Assembly (NCBI RefSeq): GCF_002575655.3
Contig: NC_053037.3
Span: 326,271,294 to 326,335,293 of the forward strand
Reading direction: 5' to 3'
Length of the DNA stretch: 64,000 nt
From: Aegilops tauschii subsp. strangulata
Lineage: Eukaryota; Streptophyta; Magnoliopsida; Poales; Poaceae
Shown here one piece after another: positions 10,347 to 20,847 of the stretch (position 1 is the first letter of the stretch; each line of letters starts with the position of its first letter). Made by a program: the position numbers and the translations under genes. The notes under the pieces were generated by a model that was not told where the DNA came from, ran no database searches, and was given only the letters and a program-made list of their open reading frames with translations.

Positions 10347-11031
10347 TGATGCGGCTTGAAGCTACGTCGGTATTTTCCCAAAGAGGAAGGGATGATGCAG
10401 CACAGCGGCGGTAGGTATTTCCCTCAGTTCTGAGACCAAGGTTATCGAACAGTAGGAGAACCAAGCAACACAACGTAAACAGCCCCTGCACACAAATAAC
10501 AAATACTCGCAACCGACGTGTAAAAGGGGTTGTCAATCCCTTTCGGGTAGCGGCGCCCCAAGATAGGCAAACGGACGTGAAATAAATTGTAGTGGCGCCC
10601 CAAGATAGGCAAACGAACGCCAAATAGAATAAATTACAGCAAAGTATTTTTGTATTTTTGGTTTAATAGATCTGAAAAGAAAACCAAAGGAAAATAGATC
10701 GCAAAGGCAAATAATATGAGAAAGGAACCCGAGGGCGGTAGGTTTCACTAGTGTATTCTCTCGAGAAAAATAGCAAATGGTGGGTAAACAAATTACTGTT
10801 GGGCAATTGATAGAACTTCAAATAATCATGACGATATCCAGACAATGATCATTATATAGGCATCACGTCCAAGATTAGTAGACCGACTCCTGCCTGCATC
10901 TACTACTATTACTCCACACATCGACCGCTATCCAGCATGCATTAGTGTATTAAGTTCATGGGGAAATGAAGTAATGCAATAAGAATGATGACATGATGTA
11001 GACAAGATCTATCTATGTAGAGATAGACCAT
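10347..11031 (-). repeat. element H 5' LTR, inner part
   Basis: The minus-strand LTR end reads ..AAGCCGCATCA before the PBS. The LTR is interrupted at 11032 by element B and resumes at 24964. Joined length is about 1.6 kb, in line with Sabrina/WHAM-type LTRs. The right G LTR (27953 on) is the same family in the opposite orientation. Confidence 0.75.
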
Positions 11032-11216
11032 TGTCAGAGTAAATGGCCACGGGTAGCCTAACCGACTCCCCCTGGCTCTTCGAAAAATTATCAGGCCATT
11101 CGAGCCTTCAAGCATACAAAGCATAGGGCCGCCTTCCCCCGGCCGGCTATCCCCAGGGCCGACTCCCACAAGGCGACCCGGCCTCAGAAACCTCCCCCAA
11201 GAAAGATACGAGATGG

Positions 11217-11336
11217 CCGACTCCCAGAAGCCGGCCATGAAGAGGACCGACTCCTAGAAGCCGGCCATGAAGAAAGCCGACTCCCAGAAGCTGGCAATGA
11301 AGAAAGCCGGCTCCCAGAAGCCGGCCAAGACCACAC
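11217..11336 (+). repeat. 30-bp tandem repeats in element B LTR
   Basis: Four units start at 11217, 11247, 11277 and 11307 with CCGACTCCCAGAAGCCGG and small variations. The same four-unit array lies at 23937-24056 in the 3' LTR. Confidence 0.85.
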
Positions 11337-11922
11337 CCACTAAGACTGTATCCACATAACGGCGATAGGACGGGGCATGGCCGCAGTACAGCCCACTACC
11401 CCCAAATCCCGGAACAGGCATGGCCACAGGGCGCCGTACGGGCCAGCCATCCCCCGTCCGGCGCGGCACTGTAGCCATGTTGGCCTCGATGTCACCCACG
11501 ACAGGCGCCAGTACGGCCCGCGGGCGGTGGGCCCCTTTAGCCAGAGAGACACCCGAAGGCGGCCCGGTCTGCCCTAGTCGGCCAGGGGCGTGGCCGGCTC
11601 CCAATAGCCGGCTACCTCCCTCCCTCGAAACGTGTGCCTCATTAAGGAGACAAGACGAAGTAAGGCTATAGTGAGAGCACGCAAGGCGGCAGCGCTGTAG
11701 CCACGCTTACCTCGACAAAGCCCTCGTCATCAGAGGCGAGGCAACAGTAACCAGCCACTGACAAAGCCCCCAAGCGGTGGGGCCGGCCTGTCAGCCAAGA
11801 GGCCGGTAGCCGGCGGGACCCACCAGTCGGCGGGCCCCAATGGCCGGCGGAGAAGCCGGCGAGCATAGACACTGACGACTGGGACCCGCGCCCAGCCGGA
11901 TTACCATTGTACCCCTGGGGGG

Positions 11923-11930
11923 TATATAAA
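11923..11930 (+). promoter_or_regulatory. element B LTR TATA box
   Basis: GGGGTATATAAACCCC lies in the LTR about 330 bp before its end. The 3' LTR copy has an extra GGCCTA inserted just before TATATAAA (near 24629-24637). Confidence 0.65.
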
Positions 11931-12257
11931 CCCCCCGGGACACCCATGCAAAGGGTTGATCTCATAGAGTTTCACACACCACATAGAGAGAAAAGGAGAG
12001 CTAGCCTTGCCCTTCTTCTTCCTCTAGCCAAACAGCTCAAGGAGCACTTGTAGCTACTTATTCTGATCTAGTGATCATGCGGAGACCCCGCAGAGCAGGA
12101 CTAGGGGTGTTATCTCCACGGAGAGCCCCGAACCTGGGTAAGATCCGTCGGCGTGCATGTCTTCGCCTCATCCCGTTTCCAGGCACCGGCGATGTCTTAC
12201 TGGCTCCCACAATGATAAGCCACCCGTTGGCATATGTCGCACCTACCACCCGATATT

Positions 12258-12275
12258 TGGCGCCCACCGTGGGGC
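12258..12275 (+). other. element B primer binding site
   Basis: TGGCGCCCACCGTGGGGC starts two bases after the LTR. This is the usual PBS of Tat-lineage elements in grasses. Confidence 0.85.
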
Positions 12276-12356
12276 TAGGTGCACCGTCGTCCGGACACCT
12301 GTTCTGGACGGGAACCCTTTTTCTCCCCCGCGAGCGTAGCCAGCCTGCTACGCCCG

Positions 12357-14420
12357 ATGGCGCATGCCCCGACGCGCTGCAAGGCGTCGACGACGCATGC
12401 GCAGCAAGCTGCCTCGCCGATCTTCTTGGCGAGACTCGCATCTCCGACGAGCCCGCGTCCGACGCGGGCACAGATTACCCCGAGAGCCGCCTTGTCAGCC
12501 TCCTCGACCAGCTTCACATCTCCAGCGAGCTTGCTGTGGACTTGGAGTCGGTCGGCTCCACCGACCCGATGCTTGTCGACTCCGACACGGCATCGCTCGA
12601 CGCCTACCCTTCCGACGTGGTACTCTTCGACGACCCTCTCCCTCGAGCTGACAGTGGCAGCAGCGCTGTCACTGAGGTGCTGGTCATCAGCCACGCCGCC
12701 GACTCGCGCGAGAACGCCCACGACACCCTACAAGCGGCGATGCATGACTTGTCCGTCCCCATCCCGGCTGACGCCGATGCCGAGACCCTGGAGGCACGCC
12801 GCCTCGCCCTCATCGCGGAGGGCTAGAAGATAGCCTCCATGAGACGCCTCACCGAGGCTCACCAGCGCGAAGTCGACCGCGCCGCCTTTGGTACGCCGCC
12901 TCATGGCGGGCCGAGCCGAGCCGGCCTCGTCAAGAACCGCGGCGCGGCCATCGTCAGCATGCTGGGGGCTGACCGCCCCGTCTACCCCACACCGCTCGAG
13001 AATCTGCGAGCCGCTCAGGCGGCCGCAGAAGAGCTGAACGGGCTAGGGCTGATGAGCTCCCCTACATGACGAGGCGCATCCAGCAACTGATCGACGCGGC
13101 CGCAGAATGGCATGAAGCCGGCGCCCGCGCTGAGAGTCATCCCCCACGCCGAGAGCACGCCGCGACATCCCGGTCGCCGACTGCGAGCGGCGCCCGCGCA
13201 AGGAAAGACAAGGAGCCGGCTGCTAGCCGCAGCCAGACTCGAATCACCATCGAGCGCGATGCAGAAGGCCGCCCTCGAGCGGTGGAGTGCCAAGGCAATC
13301 CGCCTCCTCCCCCGCCTCGTGGGGAGAGATATCCCACCCCACCGCCTGTCACGCATCCGACTCTCGGTGGCCGAGTAGGCCACCGCGAAGGAGTCAGCGA
13401 GAACGACGCCCGCCACCGGATCGACCGCCTAGCACGATCCCTGGCGCTAGAAGAAGAAGACGATGTCGGCCCGCCATGCTTTGGCCCCCGCATCCGCGAC
13501 GAGCCCTTCCCCAAAGGGTTCTCGCTCCCCAGAGACACGCCCAAGTACAACGGCTCGATGAAGCCGGAAGATTGGCTCATCGATTACTCTACCGCTGTCA
13601 GCATAGCGAATGGCAACAGGCGCGTAGCCGTGAAGTACGTCCCTCTCATGCTTCAAGGCACGACACGCACCTGGCTAAACAGCCTCAAGCCCTACAGCGT
13701 CAACAGCTGGCTGGACTTCACGGAAGTCTTCGTCCGCAACTTCACCAGCACGTACAAGCGGCCTCCCAAGCCCCGCAAGCTCTCCTTGTGCGTCCAAGGG
13801 CCCAGCGAATCGACTCGCGACTACCTCATGCGATGGGCCGAGCTCCGCAACTCCTCCGAGGGGGTGCACGAGGTTCAAGCCATCGAATACTTCACCGCCT
13901 GGTGCCGAGAGGGCACCCTCCTCAAGCACCAACTCCTCTGCGACGAGCCGGCTACCCTCGACGAGCTGCTGGTCATAGCCGACAAGTACGCCACGGCCGA
14001 CTCCTCGATGAAGACCGAGCTCCGAGTGGACGCCTCTGGGAAAGTGCTCACTCCGGCCCCCAAGACGCCGGCTGGCGACTCCAATCGGCGCCCCTACCAG
14101 AACGACCACAAGTGCAAGGCCCCTATGTCTCCTTCCACCAGTCGGCAGGTGGCCACTGTCAAAGACGAGCAGCCCGAAGAGTGGCCCGCTCCCAAGAAGA
14201 AGGGCGGTAGGCCGGCTTGGCAGTTGGCCTTCTCCTACGAGCAGACTCCCGATGCCCCCTGCAAGTTCCACAGCAGCGCGAAGCCGTCCAACCACACAAC
14301 CTGGAAGTGCCACTCTCTTACACGGATCTCCAAGGGCGAGGGGCTGGTGCCGCCTCCGCCTCCCGGCCCGCCGCCTCCAGCCCCCAGCAGCCGGCTGCTC
14401 GACCAGCAGTCGGAGCCATT
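12357..14420 (+). pseudogene. element B gag, frameshifted
   Basis: It codes for the capsid polyprotein that packages the element RNA. The likely start is the ATG at 12357 (MAHAPTRCKASTTHAQQ). The reading frame moves at about 12410 and again at about 13045, and a TAG lies at 12824. The retrotransposon-gag core is clear: SLPRDTPKYNG, MKPEDWLIDYS, FVRNFTSTYKRP, LRNSSEGVHEVQAIEYF, LLVIADKYATADSS. A Cys/His stretch (CKFHSSAKPSNHTTWKC) and a proline-rich linker follow. A change to the pol frame at about 14420 may be a natural gag-pol frameshift or an indel. Length and order are normal for the Tat lineage. Confidence 0.85.
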
Positions 14421-14424
14421 CAAG

Positions 14425-17400
14425 ATGAGTTCCCAGATGAGCACGCCGCCTACGTCGTCTTCACGAGCCAGGTTGAAGACAAGTGCAGCCGGCGCCGACA
14501 GCACCAAGAGGTCAACGCAGTCGCCTCCAGCAACCCCGAGTTCATGCATTGGTCCGAAAGGCCTATCAGCTGGAGCGGGGCCGATGACCCAGAGGTGATG
14601 CCGTCCCCTGGCTCCTACGCATTGGTGTTGGATGTCACCCTCGCAACGGAGAGGCGAGCTGCCAGATTCTCCCGCGTACTGATTGATGGCGGAAGCAGTA
14701 TCAACATATTGTACCGCGACACCATGGAGAAGTTGAACCTCAAGGCGAAGCAGCTCATGCCAAGCCGGACCGTGTTCCATGGCATCGTACCCAGACTGTC
14801 CTGTTCCCCAATCGGCAAGATCAAGATGGATGTTCTCTTCGGAGACAAGGATCACTTTCGCCGAGAAGCGATCTGGTTCGAGGTAGTGGACCTGGAAAGC
14901 CCTTATCACGCCTTGCTTGGCCGACCTGCCCTGGCCAAGTTCATGGTTGTGCCCCACTACGCCTACCTGAAGATGAAGATGCCGAGCTCGAAGGGGATCA
15001 TCACAGTAGCCGGCGACTACAAGAAGTCCATCGAGTGCGCTGCAGCCAGCAGCCGGCTGGCCGAGTCCCTCGTGGTGGCAGAAGAGAAGAAGATGCTGGA
15101 GTGAGTTGTGCCCATGGCCGGCAAGCAGCCGGCCCTGTCCCCCAACCCTAAGGAATATGATGCGCAGGGCTCCTTCCAGCCGGCCAAGGAGACGAAGAAG
15201 ATACCTCTGGACCCGGAGAACCCAGAGAGGTTTGCTATTATTGGTGCAAACCTGGACAGTAAATAGGAAGGCGAGCTCGTCGACTTCCTCCGTGAGAATC
15301 GAGACATCTTTGCATGGTCCCCAAAGGACATGCCGGGTGTTCCGAAGGATTTCGCCGAGCACAAGTTACACGTCCGAGCGGACGCGAAGCCAGTCAAGCA
15401 GCCTCTCCGCCGACTGTCGGAGGAGAAGAGAAGGAACATAGGAGAAGAGATAGCCCGGCTCCTTGCCGCCGGCTTTATCATGGAAGTGTTTTTCCCAGAG
15501 TGGATTGCCAACCCAATCTTGGTGTTCAAGAAGAACAACAAATGGCGTATGTGTATAGACTACACTAGCCTCAACAAAGCCTGCCCTAAGGATCCGTTTG
15601 CTCTGCCACGGATTGATCAAGTGATAGACTCCACAGCCGGATGCGAGTTGTTGAGTTTCTTGGATGCCTACTCAGGATACCACCAGATCAAGTTGGACCC
15701 AGCAGACCGCCTGAAGACCGCCTTCCTCACACCATTCGGAGCTTTCTGTTACCTGACTATGACATTCGGCTTGAGGAATGCCAGTGCCACTTTTCAGCGC
15801 TGCATGCAGAAATGCCTCCTCAAGCAACTCGGCAGAAATGCCCACGTCTACGTAGACGATATTGTGGTGAAGACGGAGAAGCGCGGCACCCTGCTGGAAG
15901 ACCTCAAAGAAACATTTGCCAACTTGCGCCGATTCCAGATCAAGCTCAACCCCGAGAAATGCGTGTTCGGGGTACCAGCCGGCCAGCTTCTAGGCTTTCT
16001 GGTCTCCGAACGTGGCATTGAGTGCAACCCTGTGAAGATCAAGGCCATTGAGAGAATGGAGATTCCCACCAAGTTGCGAGATGTGCAGAAGTTCACCGGG
16101 TGCCTGGCCTCCCTAAACCGCTTCATCAGCCGGCTAGGAGAGAAGGCTCTCCCCCTGTACTGACTCATGAAGAAATCTACTCACTTCGAGTGGAATGACC
16201 AAGCAGACCAAGCCTTCCATGAGTTGAAGAAGATGCTGACTACTCCACCTGTCCTGGCGGCGCCGACTGAGAAGGAGCCCATGCTCCTCTACATTGCCGC
16301 AACTAGCCGAGTGGTCAGTACAGTCATCGTGGTCCAGCGCCCAGAAGAAGGCCGAGCCCAGCTAGTCCAGAGGCCGGAATATTATTTAAGCGAAGTACTG
16401 TCCACCTCAAAGCAAAACTACCCGCACTACCAGAAGATGTGCTATGGAGTGTACTTTGCTGCCAAGAAGCTGAAGCCCTACTTTCAAGAGCATCCCATCA
16501 TGGTCGTGTGCACCGCCCCGCTCGCCGAGATCATAGGCAGCCGGGATGCATCCGGCCGGGTGGCTAAGTGGGCCATTGCGCTGGCTCCTTACACAATCTT
16601 CTACCAGCCCCGCACCGCCATCAAGTCCCAAGCATTGGCCGACTTCCTCGTCGACTGGGCCGAGACCCAGTACCTACCGCCGGCTCCCGACTCTACTCAT
16701 TGGCAGATGCACTTCGACGGGTCCAAGATGCGCACCGGCTTTGGAGCCGGCATCATCCTCACCTCTCCCAAAGGCGACAAGCTCAGATACACGCTGCTAA
16801 TCCACATCGCCGCCTCCAACAACGTGGCTGAGTACGAGGCGCTCATACACGGGCTCCGGCTAGCCAAAGAGCTCGGCATACGTCGGATCCTGTGTTATGG
16901 CGACTCAGACTTGGTGGTCCAGCAGTCATCTGGCGACTGGGACGCCAAGGATGCAAACATGGTGAGCTATCGATTCCTCGTCCAGCAGATCAGTGGATAC
17001 TTTGAAGGGTGCGAGTTCCTCCACGTGCCACGGGCCGACAACGACCAAGCAGATGCCCTGGCACGGATCGGCTCCACCCAACAAGCTATACCAACCGGTG
17101 TCTCTCTCCAGCGCCTCCTCAAACCGTCTATCAAGCCGTCTCCAGAGTCGGACTCTATCTTCGTACCGCCCGCCCCTGATGCAGCCAGATCCGACTGGAG
17201 GAACCCAGCAGGCGGCTCGGGGACTTCAGAACCCGGCCCGGGGACTGCAGCAGCACAAGAAGCGGTGGCCGACTCCAACTCCCCACAACCCAACCCGGCC
17301 ACCCGGGTCACAGTGGCCGTACTGACAGTAGAAGAAGTCACAGCTCCATCATGGGCCCAGCCCATCCTCAACTTTCTAGTCAACAGAGAGCTGCCGACTG

Positions 17401-18578
17401 ATGAGATCTCGGCAAGACTAGTGCAACGCCGAGCCGGAGCATATGCAATAATAAACAGAGAACTTGTCAAGCGTAGCGTCACTGGAGTCTTCCAGCGCTG
17501 CGTCGAGCCAAAGAAGGGCGTAGCAATCCTCAAGGATATCCACCAAGGCGAATGCGGCCACCATGCAGCCTCAAGATCACTTGTGGCCAAAGCTTTCCGC
17601 CATGGTTTCTTCTGGCCGACTGCTTTGGAAGATGCCAAAGAAATAGTCAAATGCTGCAAAGGATGCCAAGTCTTCAGTTCCAAGCAACACCTGCCGGCTT
17701 CTGCACTCAAGACCATCCCCCTCACCTGGCCCTTTGCCGTCTGGGGGCTGGACATGGTGGGCCCATTCAAGACAGCCCGCAGCGGCATGACACATCTGCT
17801 TGTCGCCGTGGACAAATTTACCAAGTGGATCGAAGCGAAGCCGATCAAGAAGCTGAACGGGCCAACTGTCGTGACATTCATCGCCGACATCACTACTCGG
17901 TATGGCGTGCCACACAGCATCATCACCGACAACGGCACAAACTTTGCCAAGGGAGCACTGGCACGTTTATGCGCGACATAGGGCATCCGACTGGACTTAG
18001 CGTCCGTTGCCCACCCGCAGCCAAACGGCCAGGTCGAGCGAGCAAACGGCCTCATCCTCTCCGGCATCAAGCCCCGACTGGTCGTACCACTGGAGCGTTC
18101 GGCCGGCTGCTGGCTCGATGAGCTGCCCGCTGTCCTCTGGAGTCTGCGTATTACCCCAAACAAGTCAACCGGCTTCACTCCGTTCTTCCTTGTATATGGT
18201 GCCGAGGCTGTCATCCCAACTGACATCGAGTTCGACTCGCCTCGGGTCACCATGTACACGGAGGTGGAGGCCAAGGAAGCGTGAGAAGACGGCGTCGACC
18301 TGCTGGAAGAAGGCCGGCTGTTAGCACTCAGCCGGTCCGCCATCTACCTGCAGGGTTTGCGATGTTACCACAACCGGAAGGTCAAGCCAAGATCCTTCCA
18401 AGAGGGCGACCTTGTGCTCCGGCTGATCCAGCGAACAGCCGGCCAGCACAAGCTCTCGGCCCCTTGGGAAGGCCCTTTCGTCGTCAGCAAGGCACTAGGC
18501 AACGACTCCTACTACCTGATCGACGCACAGAAGCCAAGAGCACGCAAGAGGGATGATTCCGGCAAGGAGTCGGAATGA
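14425..18578 (+). pseudogene. element B pol (PR-RT-RNaseH-INT) with five premature stops
   Basis: One frame runs without indels for about 1,380 codons. Protease: VLIDGGSSINILY (about 14677) and HALLGRPALAKF. Reverse transcriptase: WRMCIDYTSLN, SFLDAYSGYHQI, YVDDIVVKTEK (catalytic YVDD at 15848). RNase H: HFDGSKMRTGFGAG (about 16712) and YGDSDLVVQQ. Integrase: HHCC finger (HQGECGHH..CCKGC), GLDMVGPF, ITDNGTNF and NGQVERANG, the D-D-E residues. TGA at 15102, TAG at 15264, TGA at 16161, TAG at 17979 and TGA at 18282 block it; the true stop is TGA at 18576. All five fit single C-to-T changes from CGA or CAG. Otherwise it looks recently functional. Confidence 0.9.
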
Positions 18579-18990
18579 CCATGGAACGCAAACCTCCTGA
18601 GAAGATTTTACAGTTGAAAGCAGTATGTATCATGCTACCGTTTTTGTATTAAATATGAGACAAACGGGCCCCCCGAGGCGCACTCGGGGATTGCCCTCCT
18701 TTATCTATGAATGATGAGTGTCATACTCATGAATGCACTATTACATTTGATTTTCTGTCTGGCACCGGGTTCGATTAGTCGGCCCGGGGACTGGCCCCCT
18801 TAAGTTATACCTGAAGTCAGACAAGTAGTGTGCCGGCACCCGAGCCCTCTCTTGTTGAAAGTCGCAGCTCGAAGAACCGACTGTCCGACTGGCAAGAGCC
18901 AAAGGCAGAAAGGATGCCCACACGAAAAACGGCTAAGGACTAACGAACTTATATAACACAAAGACGGCCTCCAACCACGCCTACCGGCTG
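18579..18990. other. spacer between pol and the converging aORF
   Basis: No coding potential. It holds CTCGGGGATTG (about 18685) and CCCGGGGACTGG (about 18783), which resemble the PPT core of this element. It lies where the sense pol transcript and the antisense aORF transcript converge. Confidence 0.5.
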
Positions 18991-20563
18991 TCAAAACAGC
19001 CGGCTGGCCGGCCTCCCAGTCACTTCGCTATAATCCAACAAAGCTAGAGTACTTGCCCTCCCAACTGGCCAAGCACTTCTCCAGCCACAGACTGCAGAGC
19101 AGCTATCCGGCTGGGACGGCGGCAACCAAGGGAGGGCGGCAAAGGAAACAGCCGAAGGATGAAAAGCAAAGAACAAGGGAAAGCCAAACACATGCATAAT
19201 TATATTTACACATAAAGCCTTCAACAGGCCGGCAGTCAATATAGTTCGAATACACCCCCAGTGGGTGGAATTGGGCAAACTTAACAAAAAACTGTTCCAA
19301 GAGTGGTAAAAGAGGAAAGTAGAGGCAGCAGACCAGACTAAGGGCGCAACAGGGGAGCCGGGCTGGTCGGTGGAGACGGCGGCGCCGGCTGGAGGAGTGG
19401 CCGGCTGGCGAGTCTCGGCTTGGTCATCGCCGGCTGCAGGCGGTGCGCCCGCGCGTGCCTTGTTGCTAGAGGCACGGTCAAGCTGAGGCTGACCAGACGC
19501 TCCACCATCTGGCGCGGCGTCTTCACCCTCCTCCTCCTCCTCCTCGCCCTCGTCGCTGGAGTCGATCTCCTCCGCCGAGTCCTCACCGTCTGCCGGGTTC
19601 AGCCCGAACCACTCCTCCGGCTGGGCAACGCCGTTGTCATCCACCTCGGGAGCGAAGGCGCTGGTGTCGGTGTAGTCAGCGATCGCCGAGGCTCGCTGGA
19701 TGATAGCTGGCCGCGCTGGCTCCAGCTCCGTGTCGGCCTCCTGCCGCCAGGTGGCCAGCTGGTCCAGACTCAGCTCGGGATACCAGGCCTTGATGAACTC
19801 CAGTGCCCGCCTGGCGCCGGACCGAGCCGCAGAAGCCTTCCAGGCCTCGAAGCGGCCGGCCGCCACCTCCAGCCAGTCGGCGGTCCGATTGGGGGTGCGG
19901 GGAATCACCTCACCAGGCCAGAGAGCGGCCAACACCTGCGCCCCAACACGCTGAAGCCGGCGGAGCATGCGGTGAGCCGGCTGGAGGTGGGCTTGAATCG
20001 CCAAGAGTTGTTCCTCCAGCGTTCGGCGCGATCTCAGCGCCATCCTGCCTTTGTGCCTCGCGGTGGGCCTCGACGACCTGGTTGGCGGCAGTAGAGTAGC
20101 CAGGGAAGTACTCTGTGCAAGAAAGAAAGAGAAAGAAGAGAAAAACACCAAGTCAGAAAATGAACCAAACGGCAAGCGGCAAGCAAGGGACGAAGAAGAG
20201 GGCGGCCTACCGTCAACCAAGTCTTCGATCTGGCCGAAGCCGTTGATCAACGACTGCCTCGCCTCGGCCCAGCTTGCCGCCTCCATCTCATATTCAGCTT
20301 GAAGGGTGGCCTCGCTGTCCTGCACTGCCTTCAGGGCCGCCTTGTGGCTTTCCTCCTGGTCGGCCAGCCTCTTGGCCAGGCGGTCACGCTCCTGGGCCAA
20401 GGCGTCAAACTCGGCCTCCTTAGCGCGGAGGGCGGCCTGAGTCCCACCCAGCTGCCCCCTCAGTTTGGCGTTGGCCGCTGCAGGCATGGCAGAAAAGAAA
20501 GAAGCAATAAGGAAGCAGTCATCAAGGAAGATCCGACCCGACTGCTCAGCAGTCGGCCCGAAT

Positions 20564-20603
20564 CTCGAGGACTACACCCAGTGGGTGCGCTGACGCGCCC
20601 CCA
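20564..20603 (+). repeat. PPT-like 40-bp repeat, copy 1 (in an aORF intron)
   Basis: CTCGAGGACTACACCCAGTG and the GC-rich bases after it match copy 2 almost fully. The start resembles the PPT core TCGGGGACTAC. Confidence 0.75.
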
Positions 20604-20807
20604 CATGAGAAAAAAGATGAAGTACTTACCCCGGCTCTCAGATAGATCAGCATTCTTCTGGGTCAGCTCCCGAGCCTGGGAGTTGAAGGCGGACGCGCGG
20701 AGGTTGTGGTAGTCCTGCAAGTCAGGCAGAGAAGCGAATGAGAACAAGATAGCAAAACAAAGCCCGCTAAGAAGTTCCAAGCCGCCTACTCAGCACCCGA
20801 CTCGGAA

Positions 20808-20847
20808 CTCGGGGACTACACCCAGTGGGTGCGCTGACGCGCCCCCA
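20808..20847 (+). repeat. PPT-like 40-bp repeat, copy 2 (in the next aORF intron)
   Basis: CTCGGGGACTACACCCAGTG followed by GGTGCGCTGACGCGCCCCCAC repeats the segment at 20564. Its first 13 bases match the PPT at 23740. Confidence 0.8.

Larger units (their letters stand above)
11032..12255 (+). repeat. element B 5' LTR
   Basis: It begins TGTCAGAG and ends CCCGATA just before the PBS. The last bases TA, where CA is usual, look like a C-to-T change. It differs from the 3' LTR by scattered substitutions. It contains a TATA box and four 30-bp tandem units. Confidence 0.9.

Noticed and set aside
9436..10623. 395-codon minus-strand ORF
   Set aside because: It runs over the A LTR, the H leader, the PBS and into the H LTR. 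No domain; the element boundaries contradict a single gene.
12071..12356. gag start upstream of the PBS
   Set aside because: The frame begins within the LTR and crosses the PBS; the ATG at 12357 fits the family better.
13287..14210. 307-codon plus-strand ORF in another frame
   Set aside because: Shadow of gag of element B; the gag frame has the recognisable capsid motifs.
14235..15362. 375-codon minus-strand ORF
   Set aside because: Antisense shadow of the protease region of B; no start context or domain.
16967..18343. 458-codon minus-strand ORF
   Set aside because: Antisense shadow of RNase H and integrase of B; Ser/Arg-rich without domain. The true antisense gene lies further right.
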